Positions 7,987 through 18,290 are shown, counted from the stretch's first letter. The stretch is DNA of 64,000 bases from WTXA01 sp964415195 (GCA_964415195.1 CAYPYD010000005.1:1-64000); one strand, 5' to 3'. Numbers and translations are program-made. Notes: generated by a model from the sequence alone, not told the origin.

Positions 7987-9246
7987 TCACTTATCAAACT
8001 TCTTTTTCACATAATATTTTCTATCTTTTAGTAAATTAGGCAGATACTGCTGTTCTACCACATAATCCTTTTCTTCAAAATTATGGGGGTAGACATAGCC
8101 ATCATTATAGTTGCATAAATGTTCTGGCACAGTCCCAATATCTTTATTTTTAATATCTGATATTGCGCTATCTATAGCTAAATAGGCACTATTACTCTTA
8201 GGTGCCATTGCAAGATAAGCTGTTACATGCCCTAATATTATTCTTCCTTCAGGCATACCAATCAATAAAATTGACTGAGCACAGCTATTTGCTAAAATTA
8301 AGGCTGTTGAATCAGCAAGGCCAATATCCTCACTAGCTAGTATTATAAGACGTCTAGCTATGAACATTGGGTCCTCTCCCCCTTCTAGCATCCTGGCCAG
8401 ATAATGAAGGGCAGCATTGACATCTGAACCCCTAACGCTTTTAATGAATGCAGAAATTACATCATAGTGCTCTGATCCACCTTTATCATATGGTAGACTC
8501 TTTTCTTTTATTAACATCTGTGCATTTTCAAAAGTCAGATATAGACTACCATCATCTGAAACCTTGGATATACTAACCAATTGTTCTAAGGCATTTAAGG
8601 TTTTTCTCAAATCACCATTACTAATATGTATTAGAAATCTGATTAATTTATCTTTGTCATCAAATGATATTGTATAATTTCCATATCCATCACTTTTGTC
8701 TAAAAGAGCTCTATTGATTATTCCTTCTATATTTCTATTCGTAATTTTATTTAATTTAAATAATAATAATCTGGAAATCAAAGCTTTATTTATCTCAACA
8801 AAAGGATTTTCAGTTGTAGCACCTATTAATATAATTAGACCACTTTCAAGAAATGGCAATAAGGCATCTTGTTGATTCTTATTAAATCTATGAATCTCAT
8901 CAATAAATAGTATAGTTCTTTTAGAATACAGTTTAAGATTTATTCTAGCTTCTTCAATAACTTCTTTTATTTTGGGAATTCCATCAATAACAGCATTAAT
9001 TGAAACAAAATTACTACTTGAACTATTGGCTATAACTCTAGCTATTGTAGTTTTACCTGAGCCTGGAGGACCGTACAAAATCATCGAAGGAAGTGTATCC
9101 TTGATAATTGCCTCATATAAGGGTTTGCCCCTTGCTAAAAGGTGTTCTTGACCTACAATATCTTCTAATTTTCCAGGTCTTATTCTTTCAGCTAAAGGGG
9201 CATTTCTTTTTTCTTGTTCTTTTAGATTTTGATCAAACAAATCCAT
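7987..9246 (-). CDS. rarA: Replication-associated recombination protein RarA (MgsA), AAA+ ATPase
   Basis: The protein has 419 residues. The AAA+ core carries Walker A GPPGSGKTT (59-67) and Walker B ILFIDEIHRF. The C-terminal MgsA oligomerisation domain is recognised by ALHYLARMLEGGEDPMFIARR. RarA acts at stalled replication forks together with SSB and recombination proteins. It begins one base after the aspS stop, and its best Shine-Dalgarno (AAGGAT) is about 16 bases upstream inside aspS, so translation is probably coupled to aspS. Confidence 0.95.
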   Translation of the reverse strand: MDLFDQNLKEQEKRNAPLAERIRPGKLEDIVGQEHLLARGKPLYEAIIKDTLPSMILYGPPGSGKTTIARVIANSSSSNFVSINAVIDGIPKIKEVIEEARINLKLYSKRTILFIDEIHRFNKNQQDALLPFLESGLIILIGATTENPFVEINKALISRLLLFKLNKITNRNIEGIINRALLDKSDGYGNYTISFDDKDKLIRFLIHISNGDLRKTLNALEQLVSISKVSDDGSLYLTFENAQMLIKEKSLPYDKGGSEHYDVISAFIKSVRGSDVNAALHYLARMLEGGEDPMFIARRLIILASEDIGLADSTALILANSCAQSILLIGMPEGRIILGHVTAYLAMAPKSNSAYLAIDSAISDIKNKDIGTVPEHLCNYNDGYVYPHNFEEKDYVVEQQYLPNLLKDRKYYVKKKFDK

Positions 9247-9247
9247 A

Positions 9248-11026
9248 TTATTTTTTAATATCCTTTATAGCTTGCGACTTAATAAATAGCTCTTTCATTT
9301 GCTTTTCAGTTACATATGAAGGTGCACCCATCATTAAATCTGCAGCACTTTGAGTTTTTGGGAATGCAATTACATCCCTTATACTAGTACATTTTTTCAT
9401 TAACATTATAATTCTATCTAAGCCAAAGGCAATTCCACCGTGAGGAGGGGCACCATATGAAAAAGCTTCAAGTAAGAATCCAAATTGTTCTTCTGCTTCT
9501 TCATCGCTAAAACCAATTAGATCAAAAATACTTTTTTGCATTATTGGATCATGAATTCTAATACTTCCACCACCTAGTTCAGTACCATTTAGTACTAAGT
9601 CATAGGCTTGGGCTCTAACATCAAGTGGATTAGTTGCTAACTTATCTAAATCATCAACTCTTGGAGCAGTAAACATATGGTGAATTGCAACATATCGTTT
9701 CTCTTCTGCATCATATTCGAATAAAGGAAAATCAACAACCCAGACAAAATTCAACTCATTCTCATCTATTAAATCAAGTCTTTTAGCTAGTTCAATTCTT
9801 AATGCACCTAATGCACTGTTAGTGACATCCTTAGTATCGGCAACAAACATTAGTAAGTCACCAACTTGGCCATTCATTTCTTTAACTATATTATTTAATT
9901 CATCTTCAGAAAGAAATTTAGCAATTGTTGAACTAATACCATCTTCTTTAATTGCAATCCAAGCTAGACCTTTGGCACCAAATTGTGCCACAAAGTTAGT
10001 TAAGCTGTCAATTTCTCTTCTAGATAAGACTGTAGCACAGTTTTTGCCATTTATACCCTTAATCATCCCACCTTTGTCTAGAATGGATTTAAATACCTTG
10101 AAATCGGTGTTTTTTACGATATCACCAATATTAATAAGTGGTAAGTCGAATCTTAAGTCAGGTCTGTCAGAACCATATTTATCCATAGCTTCTTTATATG
10201 TTATATGAGGAAAGGATGATGGTAAATCAATATTTAAAGATTCTTTAAATATGTAGCCAACCATATTATCTATAAGTCTGATAATTTCATCTCTTTCAAC
10301 AAAGGAAATTTCCATATCTAGTTGAGTGAATTCAGGTTGTCTGTCAGCTCTTAGATCTTCATCTCTAAAACATCTTGTTATTTGAAAATATTTTTCCATA
10401 CCAGCAACCATAAGAAGTTGTTTATATATTTGTGGTGATTGTGGTAAAGCAAAGAACATACCTGGATGTACTCTACTTGGCACCAGATAATCTCTTGCAC
10501 CCTCAGGTGTACTTTTTCCAAGCATAGGCGTTTCAATTTCTAAGAAACCTTTTTTGTCTAAGAATTTTCTCATAGCCATAGTAACTTTATGACGTAGCAT
10601 AAGGTTCTCTTGCATTTCCTTACCTCTTAGATCTAAATATCTATATTTTAATCTTACATTTTCATCAACATTTGTAGAATCATTAATGTCAAAGACTGGA
10701 GTTTTTGATGAATTTAAAATAGTTAATTTTTCTCCAACTAATTCTATCATTCCTGTTGGTAATTTAGGATTAATGGCTTCAGGAGATCTCTTTCGTATAG
10801 TACCTTCAACTTCTATTACAAATTCATTTCTTAGTTTTTCAACAGTTTTAAAATCAGTGAAATTCTCATCAAAGACAATTTGTAACAAACCACTTCTATC
10901 TCTTAAATCAATAAAAATCAAACCACCATGGTCTCTTCTTCTATTGACCCAACCTGATACCAATACTTTTTCTGTCAGATTACTTTCATTAAGAAGTCCA
11001 CTTGGTTTTCTATTTTCAAAACTCAT
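9248..11026 (-). CDS. aspS: Aspartyl-tRNA synthetase
   Basis: The 592-residue class II synthetase has the bacterial architecture: an OB-fold anticodon-binding domain (GWVNRRRDHGGLIFIDLRDR), a catalytic core with motif 2 FRDEDLRADRQPEFTQ, an inserted GAD domain in the middle, and motif 3 GLDRIIMLM near the C-terminus. Its GGAGGA ribosome binding site lies within the last codons of hisS, two bases from which it starts. The hisS-aspS pair is typical of Firmicutes. Whether it is discriminating for tRNA-Asp or also charges tRNA-Asn cannot be decided here. Confidence 0.97.
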   Translation of the reverse strand: MSFENRKPSGLLNESNLTEKVLVSGWVNRRRDHGGLIFIDLRDRSGLLQIVFDENFTDFKTVEKLRNEFVIEVEGTIRKRSPEAINPKLPTGMIELVGEKLTILNSSKTPVFDINDSTNVDENVRLKYRYLDLRGKEMQENLMLRHKVTMAMRKFLDKKGFLEIETPMLGKSTPEGARDYLVPSRVHPGMFFALPQSPQIYKQLLMVAGMEKYFQITRCFRDEDLRADRQPEFTQLDMEISFVERDEIIRLIDNMVGYIFKESLNIDLPSSFPHITYKEAMDKYGSDRPDLRFDLPLINIGDIVKNTDFKVFKSILDKGGMIKGINGKNCATVLSRREIDSLTNFVAQFGAKGLAWIAIKEDGISSTIAKFLSEDELNNIVKEMNGQVGDLLMFVADTKDVTNSALGALRIELAKRLDLIDENELNFVWVVDFPLFEYDAEEKRYVAIHHMFTAPRVDDLDKLATNPLDVRAQAYDLVLNGTELGGGSIRIHDPIMQKSIFDLIGFSDEEAEEQFGFLLEAFSYGAPPHGGIAFGLDRIIMLMKKCTSIRDVIAFPKTQSAADLMMGAPSYVTEKQMKELFIKSQAIKDIKK

Positions 11027-11028
11027 TC

Positions 11029-12288
11029 TTATTCTCCTCCTAAATTCTTGATTAATTCATCATAACTACAAACTAATTGTTCGCCTGTAATCATATTTTT
11101 AAGCTGGTAGTTATTATTTTTAACTTCATCATCACCAACAGTGATAACATAGTCAGCATTTATCTTATTTGCATATTTAAATTGACCTTTTAATTTACGT
11201 GTCATAATATCATGAATTGCTACAATACCATGATATCTTAGATTTTGTACCAATTTAACTGCAGCATCAATATTACTTTCTGTTACATTGGCAACATAAA
11301 CTTTTTTCTTTATCTTAGTAAGATTATCGAATAAACCTTGTTCTTCCATAGTTAAGACTACTCTTTCAAGACCAATAGCAAAACCAATTCCAGGAAGACT
11401 AGGGCCTCCCAATTCTTCGATAAGGCCATCGTAGCGCCCACCGCCACCTATTGAACTTTGGGCTCCTTCTCTTCCAGCAGTAATTTCGAAAGCTGTTTTG
11501 GTATAATAGTCTAAACCTCTAACCATTTTTTTATTTAGAACATAATCAACATTTGACATATCTAAATATTTTTTGACCACCTCAAAATGTTCATTACATT
11601 CGTCACATAAATTATCAGTTATATATGGACCAATATTAATTATTTCTTGACACTTGGCATTCTTACAGTCAAAAATCCTTAGGGGATTCTTTTCATATCT
11701 TCCTTGACATGTTGGACACAGGTCATTGAAGTTGATTTTCAAATAATCCTTTAATAATTCTTTATGAACTGGACGGCATTTTGGACAACCAACACTATTT
11801 ATTTCTAAATTCAGGTTTTTAATTCCCAAAGAAGTAAAAATTTTCATCATCAATTCAAGGACTTCACCATCTAAATATGGATTGATTGAACCTATTACTT
11901 CAACACCAAATTGGTGGAATTGTCTAAATCTGCCGGTTTGAGGCCTTGAATATCTAAACATAGGACCAATATAATAAAATTTACTAGGTAATACTTCATT
12001 GAAACCACTATGTTCTATAAAAGCTCTAGCTACTGAAGCTGTTCCTTCAGGGCGTAGAGTTATACTTCTATCTCCTTTATCTAAAAAAGTATACATTTCT
12101 TTATCAACAATATCAGTTGTATCGCCAACTCCTCTTAAAAAGAGTTCAGTAGATTCAAAAATTGGGGTTCTTATCTCTTGATAATCATAAACTTCCATTA
12201 ATTCTGAAAGTTTTGATTCGATCTTATGCCATTTATTAATATCATCAAATATTATATCATGTGTTCCCTTTGGTCCTTTTATTGCCAT
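11029..12288 (-). CDS. hisS: Histidyl-tRNA synthetase
   Basis: The 419-residue class II synthetase shows motif 2 FRYSRPQTGRFRQFHQFGVE, the histidine-specific RGLDYYTKTAFEI segment, and motif 3 GFAIGLERV. The internal cysteine-rich insertion (CPKC, CPTC, FDCKNAKC) is common in Gram-positive HisRS. The C-terminal anticodon-binding domain follows from about residue 325. AGAGG is well placed before the ATG. A cognate tRNA-His gene lies at 30702-30777. No T-box leader is present, as the gene follows the upstream gene by only 13 bases. Confidence 0.97.
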   Translation of the reverse strand: MAIKGPKGTHDIIFDDINKWHKIESKLSELMEVYDYQEIRTPIFESTELFLRGVGDTTDIVDKEMYTFLDKGDRSITLRPEGTASVARAFIEHSGFNEVLPSKFYYIGPMFRYSRPQTGRFRQFHQFGVEVIGSINPYLDGEVLELMMKIFTSLGIKNLNLEINSVGCPKCRPVHKELLKDYLKINFNDLCPTCQGRYEKNPLRIFDCKNAKCQEIINIGPYITDNLCDECNEHFEVVKKYLDMSNVDYVLNKKMVRGLDYYTKTAFEITAGREGAQSSIGGGGRYDGLIEELGGPSLPGIGFAIGLERVVLTMEEQGLFDNLTKIKKKVYVANVTESNIDAAVKLVQNLRYHGIVAIHDIMTRKLKGQFKYANKINADYVITVGDDEVKNNNYQLKNMITGEQLVCSYDELIKNLGGE

Positions 12289-12301
12289 TTTAAACCTCTT
12301 T

Positions 12302-12946
12302 CTATTTTGGTTTCATTTTACCTGTCAAAAATGGATTTATTTCTAATTGCTCAGAAAAGGTTGATTCCATATTCCCATGTCCAGGTAATATTATAGCTAC
12401 CTTTGGAAGTAGTTTCTTGTATTTTTCTATGGTATCTAACATTATTTCCTTGTCGCTATTAGGTAGATCACATCTTCCTATTGATCCAAAGAACAAGGTG
12501 TCACCTGTAAAAGCTAGATTATCGTTATATAAAATTATAGAACCCATTGTATGACCAGGTGTATGCATTACTTTTAAAACTTCATTACCTAGTTTAATTT
12601 CATCTTCATCATTTAGCAAAATATCAGCTGTCGCAACTTCAATTTCTTTATCGTAATAATAACTGAGATTTAATTGTGGATTAATCAAGAACTCTTGATC
12701 ATCTTTATGAATCAATAGCTTTGCACCATATTCAACTTTAACCAATTTATTATTTTTAATATGATCCCAATGACCATGGGTATCAATAATATACTTAATT
12801 TTTATATTATTAGTTTTAACATGCTTTTCAAATTCTGAAATCTCTGTGAAACCAGGATCAATTATTGCACCTTCAAGTGAATTCTCATCCCAAACGATAA
12901 ATGAATTTTCATCAATAGGTCCGTTTTTTATCTTAATATACTTCAT
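12302..12946 (-). CDS. Metallo-beta-lactamase-fold hydrolase, glyoxalase II-like
   Basis: The 214-residue protein carries the THGHWDH metal motif (H57, H59, D61, H62), followed by HTPGHTMGS and FTGDTLFFGSIGR, which are hallmarks of the glyoxalase II/YcbL branch. The C-terminal LPGHG supplies another His. It probably hydrolyses a thioester or related metabolite in the cytoplasm, with two bound metal ions. The gene is a conserved member of the Firmicutes rel-dtd-MBL-hisS-aspS block. Its precise substrate is unknown. Confidence 0.9.
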   Translation of the reverse strand: MKYIKIKNGPIDENSFIVWDENSLEGAIIDPGFTEISEFEKHVKTNNIKIKYIIDTHGHWDHIKNNKLVKVEYGAKLLIHKDDQEFLINPQLNLSYYYDKEIEVATADILLNDEDEIKLGNEVLKVMHTPGHTMGSIILYNDNLAFTGDTLFFGSIGRCDLPNSDKEIMLDTIEKYKKLLPKVAIILPGHGNMESTFSEQLEINPFLTGKMKPK

Positions 12947-12954
12947 TTATTCTC

Positions 12955-13404
12955 CTATTTCAGGTCTTCTGTATCAATAATGATTGTTACAGGTCCGTCA
13001 TTTGTAATATTAACTTCCATATCTGCTTGGAAAACTCCAGTTTGTGTTCTAATCCCATGATGAATTAGTTGTTCTTTAAATATTTCATAATATTCAACAG
13101 CTTTTTCAGGGCTTCCAGCATTCATAAAACTTGGTCGTCTACCTTTTTTAGTATCAGCATAAAGAGTGAATTGTGAAACTAATAAAATTTCACCATCGAC
13201 ATCAATTAAACTTTTATTTAATTTACCTTCATCATCTTCAAATATTCTGAGGTTTATTATTTTATTTACTAGAAAGTCTATATCATCAATTGAATCATTC
13301 TTACCCACTCCTAATAAAACAACTAATCCCATATTGATTGAACCAACAGTTTTATTATTTATACTTACGCTACTTTTTTTTGATCTCTGCAATACTACTT
13401 TCAT
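12955..13404 (-). CDS. dtd: D-aminoacyl-tRNA deacylase
   Basis: The 149-residue protein has the full length of DTD, which removes D-amino acids (and misacylated glycine) from tRNA. The two active-site motifs are visible: SQFTLYAD (77-84) and NDGPVT (135-140), the latter with the cross-subunit Gly-Pro. The start overlaps the end of rel by 35 bases, with AAAGGG about ten bases upstream, which implies translational coupling. Confidence 0.96.
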   Translation of the reverse strand: MKVVLQRSKKSSVSINNKTVGSINMGLVVLLGVGKNDSIDDIDFLVNKIINLRIFEDDEGKLNKSLIDVDGEILLVSQFTLYADTKKGRRPSFMNAGSPEKAVEYYEIFKEQLIHHGIRTQTGVFQADMEVNITNDGPVTIIIDTEDLK

Positions 13405-15580
13405 TTTTAATTTTCCCTTTTAAAATTATTCTATTAATCTCAATAAGATCTGGTTCTTTATTTAAAGCAAAAAATATATCTTCCAGATGGTTTGAACTGT
13501 TAATACCAATTTTGACTTTCATGGTAACTAAACCATTAGCAACTTTAGAATTGATTTCTAATACATCTGCATTTAGTTCATGAAATTTATTGATAATAAA
13601 GGGTGTTATGCCTTTTTTATCAGTAGTGGTAATTTCTAAATTAGCAGTTAAATTCTTAACTTCTTTCTTTTCCCATAGTACATTTACAATTCTATATGGT
13701 TCTTTTCTTTTTAAATATAGAAAATTTGGACAATCAGTTCTGTGAACAGATATTCCTTTACCTCTGTTTATGTATCCTGAAACTTCGTCATCAGGTAAAG
13801 GATTACAACACTTTGAAATATGTATATCAACATTGTCGAATCCTTGAACACGAATACCATGGGTACCTTTACCATAGCCTTCCCAAGGTTTAACCATCAT
13901 CTTGTCAGTATTTGCATCTCCTAGTTGCAGGTTTACAATATCCCTTAGCTTTCTAAGTACATGCCTTACCTGAAATGCTCCATCACCTATAGCAGCATAA
14001 AGATCTTCCATACTATGCATTCCATGAGACTTATATAATTTTTCTAAATATTTACTATCTAAATGTACGCTGTCTATTGACTCTTTTTTACATTCTCTAT
14101 CAAAATTTTCTTTGCCTTTTTCGATTTTCATTTCTCTATTTTGATTTTTGAACCAATTTCTAATCTTATTTTGAGCATGTTTGGTTTCAACAATTTTCAA
14201 CCAGTCTAAACTTGGTTTAGCATTTCTATTAGTAATGATTTCTAAAATGTCACCTGTTTGCAATTTATAACTAATAGGTACAATATGATTGTTCACTTTG
14301 GCTCCTGCATAGTGTAAACCTACATCAGAGTGTACTCTAAAGGCAAAATCTAGTGGAGTAGAGCCATTTTTTAATTCAATGACATCTCCTTTTGGTGTAA
14401 AAAGATATATTCTATCTGTAAATAAATCAGCTTTAAGTGAATCAATGAAATCTGTTGCACTTCCCGCTGTATCTGTTTGTATTTCTCTAATTTGTTCAAT
14501 AAAAGAGCTCTCTTTTTGGAATTCTTTATATGAAAATTTTCCACCTTCTTTATATTTCCAATGAGCAGCAATACCAAATTCAGCTGTTTTATGCATTTCT
14601 AGAGTTCTAATTTGCACTTCAAATGGATCTGTATTTGGGCCTAGAACAGTTGTATGTATTGATTGATACATATTTGGTTTAGGCATAGCTATATAGTCCT
14701 TAAATCTATTTGGAATTGGTGTGAATATCATATGTATTACACCTAAGGCACTATAACAATCCTGTATAGTACTAACTATAATTCTAACTGCAGTAAGATC
14801 AAATATTTCATCAAGTTCTTGATTTTTTTTGACCATCTTATTGTATATACTATAAAAATGCTTAGTTCTACCTGTAACTTCTGCTTCGATTTTTAATTCT
14901 TTTAGTTTATCTTCAATTTTTCCAATAATTGATTCAACATCTGCTTCTCTTTCAATTCTTTTTTTTGATATTTGATCAACTAAATTATTATATTTTTCTG
15001 GTTCTAGATATTTAAAAGCCAAATCTTCTAGTTCCCATTTTATTTGGAAAGCTCCTAATCTATGGGCGACTGGTGCATAAATCTCTAGAGTTTCCTTAGC
15101 AATAGCTAGTTGTCGATCTCTTGGCATATACTTCAAAGTTCTCATGTTGTGAAGTCTGTCTGCTAATTTTATCAGTAGAACTCTAATGTCCTTTGAAGTT
15201 GTTAAGAACATTTTCATAAGATTCTCTACTTGTAAGTTATTTCTGTGAATTGAACTTATTTTTTTCAGCTTAGTTAATCCATTAACTATATAGCCTACTT
15301 CACTTCCAAATTTTTCTTCAATCATTTCTATTGATATTGCTTCTACATCTTCAACTACATCATGAAGTAAAGCACAAATAATTGTTGCTTCATCCATTTG
15401 CATTGGTGTTAAAATCTCCGCAACATGTAAAGGATGAATAATATATTCCTCCCCGGATTTCCTAAATTGACCAGTATGAGACTCTTCAGCTAGCTTATAA
15501 GCTTCCCTGATTTTATCTTCTTTAAGGTCTGGTATATATTCTTTCATTTGACTGATAATGGTCTCTATTGAAATACTCAT
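13370..15580 (-). CDS. relA: Bifunctional (p)ppGpp synthetase/hydrolase Rel
   Basis: The 736-residue protein has the complete RSH domain order: HD hydrolase (about 25-190, LLHDVVED with H73-D74), synthetase (about 235-350), TGS (about 390-455), helical and zinc-finger regions, and a C-terminal ACT domain (about 660-735). The synthetase carries RFKD (292-295); known bifunctional enzymes have this RxKD signature, whereas synthetase-only RelA has ExDD. Both activities are therefore expected. AAAGGGG precedes the ATG, and a TATAAT-like -10 is seen near 15616-15621 without a convincing -35. It heads the rel-dtd-MBL-hisS-aspS-rarA-exoA cluster. Confidence 0.96.
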   Translation of the reverse strand: MSISIETIISQMKEYIPDLKEDKIREAYKLAEESHTGQFRKSGEEYIIHPLHVAEILTPMQMDEATIICALLHDVVEDVEAISIEMIEEKFGSEVGYIVNGLTKLKKISSIHRNNLQVENLMKMFLTTSKDIRVLLIKLADRLHNMRTLKYMPRDRQLAIAKETLEIYAPVAHRLGAFQIKWELEDLAFKYLEPEKYNNLVDQISKKRIEREADVESIIGKIEDKLKELKIEAEVTGRTKHFYSIYNKMVKKNQELDEIFDLTAVRIIVSTIQDCYSALGVIHMIFTPIPNRFKDYIAMPKPNMYQSIHTTVLGPNTDPFEVQIRTLEMHKTAEFGIAAHWKYKEGGKFSYKEFQKESSFIEQIREIQTDTAGSATDFIDSLKADLFTDRIYLFTPKGDVIELKNGSTPLDFAFRVHSDVGLHYAGAKVNNHIVPISYKLQTGDILEIITNRNAKPSLDWLKIVETKHAQNKIRNWFKNQNREMKIEKGKENFDRECKKESIDSVHLDSKYLEKLYKSHGMHSMEDLYAAIGDGAFQVRHVLRKLRDIVNLQLGDANTDKMMVKPWEGYGKGTHGIRVQGFDNVDIHISKCCNPLPDDEVSGYINRGKGISVHRTDCPNFLYLKRKEPYRIVNVLWEKKEVKNLTANLEITTTDKKGITPFIINKFHELNADVLEINSKVANGLVTMKVKIGINSSNHLEDIFFALNKEPDLIEINRIILKGKIKNESSIAEIKKK

Positions 15581-15656
15581 TATATATCCCCTTTTGTTGA
15601 ATAACGTACTCTTTAATTATACTAAATTAAGCACTATAATAAAAGGAAATATTGAC

Positions 15657-15685
15657 ATAAAAAAGCCCCTTTAAAAGGGGGCTTT
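15657..15685 (-). terminator. Rho-independent terminator after yajC
   Basis: On the minus strand, AAAGCCCC and GGGGCTTT (plus an inner A/T extension) form a stem just after the yajC stop, followed by a run of six T's. It isolates queA-tgt-yajC from rel. Confidence 0.88.
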
Positions 15686-15686
15686 A

Positions 15687-16025
15687 CTATTTATTCTTTT
15701 TTGCTTTTTTTTCTGCCTCAATTTTCGCTTGTTCTTTAGCAACTCTATCCAATTGACTTAAGTTTTTGAATATTGCTTCTTTTTCAACAATTACTACAAC
15801 TTTGTCAGATATTTCCATTGAAAATGAATCTTCATCTTCAGGAACTTTAGAAACAATTCCATGTAAACCACTATAAATTATTACTTTGTCTCCAACTTTA
15901 AGATTTTTCATAGTTAAGATTTTCTCTGTTTTTTGCTTTTTTTGTGGCCTTAAAATTAGAAAATAAAATATCAATCCTAATGGTACCAAAAAATAAAGCA
16001 TCTCTTGTAAACTACTGCCGGTCAT
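15687..16025 (-). CDS. yajC: Preprotein translocase accessory subunit YajC
   Basis: The 112-residue protein has one N-terminal membrane helix (about 8-24), then the family signature YFLILRPQKKQ and a short basic cytoplasmic tail rich in lysine. YajC associates with SecDF at the SecYEG translocon. AGAGGTGG lies upstream of the ATG. Its position downstream of queA-tgt is the classic bacterial arrangement. Confidence 0.95.
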   Translation of the reverse strand: MTGSSLQEMLYFLVPLGLIFYFLILRPQKKQKTEKILTMKNLKVGDKVIIYSGLHGIVSKVPEDEDSFSMEISDKVVVIVEKEAIFKNLSQLDRVAKEQAKIEAEKKAKKNK

Positions 16026-16078
16026 TTTTCCACCTCTTTCTTCTTCTTCTACTTATACTATCATTTTATTACAATATT

Positions 16079-17194
16079 TTAAATACTTTGAGCATAATAT
16101 CTAGCTAAAAATCTTGTGGCAAATGTTTCAAATTCATCTTCTTCTATAGCTTTTCTGATTTTCTCCATTAAACTAATAAGAAAATATAAATTATGCCATG
16201 TTATTAATCTAAAACCAGATATTTCGTTGGACTTTATTAAATGTCTAATGTAGCTTCTAGAAAAATTCTTACACACATAGCAATCACATTCGTGATCTAA
16301 TGGTGTAAAATCATCAAAGTATTGTGCTTTTCTAATTGAGAAATAGCCATTATGACTTAATACTCCACCATTTCTACCTAGTCTAGTAGGCAAAACGCAG
16401 TCAAACATATCAACTCCAGCTCTAACACCTTCTATCAAGTAATTAGGTGTTCCCACACCCATAACATATCTTGGTTTGTTTTCAGGTAGTAATGGAGCTG
16501 TAAATTCTTGTAATTCTAACATTATTTCTGCAGGTTCTCCAACACTTAATCCACCAATGGCATAACCAGGAAAATCAAGAGCAATAATTTCTTCAGCACT
16601 TCTTTTTCTTAAATCCTTATGCATTCCACCTTGAACTATACCAAAAAGAGCTTGATATTCATGTTGATGATAGTCTTTACATTGTTTTGCCCATTTGGTA
16701 GTTCTATTCAATGCACTAACTGTATAATTATAGTCAGCACCATAGGGAGCACACTCATCAAAAGCCATTGCTATATCTGAACCTAAAGCCATTTGTATCT
16801 CCATAGATTTTTCTGGATTGAAAAAATGTTTTGAACCATCTATATGCGAAGAAAAATTAACACCTTCATCTGTAATCTTATTCAAATTATTTAAGCTAAA
16901 AACTTGAAAACCACCACTATCTGTAAGAATAGGTTTATTCCAATTCATAAACTTGTGTAAGCCACCAGCTTTTTTTATTAATTCATGACCTGGCCTTAAA
17001 TATAGGTGGTAAGTATTGCTTAAGATTATTTGTGCACCTATTTCTTCCAATTCTTTTGGCAACATAGTTTTAACAGTAGCTGCAGTACCAACTGGCATGA
17101 AAATAGGTGTTTGTATCTTACCGTGTGCAGTAGTTATCTCACCTCTTCTAGCATTACTTTTACTTGATTTTTTAATTAATTTGTATTCTAACAT
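16079..17194 (-). CDS. tgt: tRNA-guanine (queuine) transglycosylase
   Basis: The 371-residue enzyme exchanges G34 for preQ1 in tRNAs with GUN anticodons. The nucleophile motif TDSGGFQVFS (D92), the GGLSVGEP loop, FDCVLPTR with the second catalytic Asp, and a zinc site (CDCYVC plus a downstream His) are all present. The ATG overlaps the queA TAA as TAATG. The tRNA-His (GUG anticodon) encoded at 30702-30777 is one expected substrate. Confidence 0.97.
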   Translation of the reverse strand: MLEYKLIKKSSKSNARRGEITTAHGKIQTPIFMPVGTAATVKTMLPKELEEIGAQIILSNTYHLYLRPGHELIKKAGGLHKFMNWNKPILTDSGGFQVFSLNNLNKITDEGVNFSSHIDGSKHFFNPEKSMEIQMALGSDIAMAFDECAPYGADYNYTVSALNRTTKWAKQCKDYHQHEYQALFGIVQGGMHKDLRKRSAEEIIALDFPGYAIGGLSVGEPAEIMLELQEFTAPLLPENKPRYVMGVGTPNYLIEGVRAGVDMFDCVLPTRLGRNGGVLSHNGYFSIRKAQYFDDFTPLDHECDCYVCKNFSRSYIRHLIKSNEISGFRLITWHNLYFLISLMEKIRKAIEEDEFETFATRFLARYYAQSI

Positions 17195-18228
17195 TATTTC
17201 TCCTTGTTTATGAACATAGCATCTCCAAAACTAAAAAATCTATATTCTTTATCAATTGCCTCTTTATAAACCTTTAAAACAAATTCTCTGTCCATCATTG
17301 CTGATATTAGCATTAATAAAGTTGATTGCGGCAAATGAAAATTAGTAATTAGACAATCAACTACTTGGAACTTAAAACCTGGTTGAATAAAAATATTTGT
17401 CCATTCCTTAGTAGCTTTAACTTCATTATATTTGCTATATACGCTTTCTAAGACTCTGATGGTAGTTGTACCAACAGCAATTATTCTTCTTTTTTCTTCC
17501 ATTGCACTTTTAATTATACTTGCTGATTCTTCAGTTATTTCATAATATTCTTCATGCATTTTATGCTCATCTGTATCTTCCACTTGTACTGGTCTGAAAG
17601 TACCTAAGCCTACATTTAACATAACAGAAGTGAAAATTACACCTTTAGCTTTTAATTTTTCTAATAATTCAATAGTAAAATGTAAGCCAGCTGTTGGTGC
17701 TGCAGCAGATTCCCCTGATTTATGATAAACTGTTTGGTATCTACTCTGCTCTTCCTTTGGTAGTTTTCTGGTAATATATGGTGGCAAAGGCATCTCACCT
17801 AATTTATCAAGAATTTCTTCAAATATACCATCGTAGTAGAATTGCATAATTCTACTTCCTTCAATAGTAATTTCTATACAAGTGGCTCTTAAATTGTCAG
17901 AAAATACTACTCTATCACCTACTTTTACTCGTTTACCCGGTTTTGCTAAGCATTCCCAAATATCTTTTTCTAATCTCTTAAGTAATAGAAACTCAATAGT
18001 GCTTCCAGTTAATTTCTTGCCAAAAATTCTTGCCGGTATTACTTTACTGTGATTTACTACCAAGACATCACCAGGAACAAGATAGTCTATTATTTCATAA
18101 AATATCTTGTCTTCTGTAGTTTTCTTAATTGGGTCAACAATTAATAATCTAGAACTATCTCTTGGGACAGCAGGTTTTTGGGCTATTAAATTTTCTGGCA
18201 GTTTATAATCAAATAGTTTAATTTTCAT
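17194..18228 (-). CDS. queA: S-adenosylmethionine:tRNA ribosyltransferase-isomerase
   Basis: The 344-residue protein is full length for QueA, which adds the epoxycyclopentane ring of queuosine to preQ1 in tRNA using the ribosyl moiety of AdoMet. Typical segments are FDYKLPENLIAQ, the DSSRLL block, AAPTAGLHFT in the centre and NFHLPQSTLLMLISA near the C-terminus. It is translationally coupled to tgt by a one-base overlap. Confidence 0.96.
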   Translation of the reverse strand: MKIKLFDYKLPENLIAQKPAVPRDSSRLLIVDPIKKTTEDKIFYEIIDYLVPGDVLVVNHSKVIPARIFGKKLTGSTIEFLLLKRLEKDIWECLAKPGKRVKVGDRVVFSDNLRATCIEITIEGSRIMQFYYDGIFEEILDKLGEMPLPPYITRKLPKEEQSRYQTVYHKSGESAAAPTAGLHFTIELLEKLKAKGVIFTSVMLNVGLGTFRPVQVEDTDEHKMHEEYYEITEESASIIKSAMEEKRRIIAVGTTTIRVLESVYSKYNEVKATKEWTNIFIQPGFKFQVVDCLITNFHLPQSTLLMLISAMMDREFVLKVYKEAIDKEYRFFSFGDAMFINKEK

Positions 18229-18238
18229 ATTTATCCCC

Positions 18239-18274
18239 TATAAAAATAGCCCATAGTTTTATCTATGGGCTATT
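18239..18274 (-). terminator. Rho-independent terminator after gdh
   Basis: A perfect 12 bp stem (18245-18256 with 18263-18274) encloses a six-base loop. On the minus strand it is followed by TTTTTATA, 16 bases past the gdh stop. Confidence 0.92.
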
Positions 18275-18290
18275 AGTTTAATTTAACGGT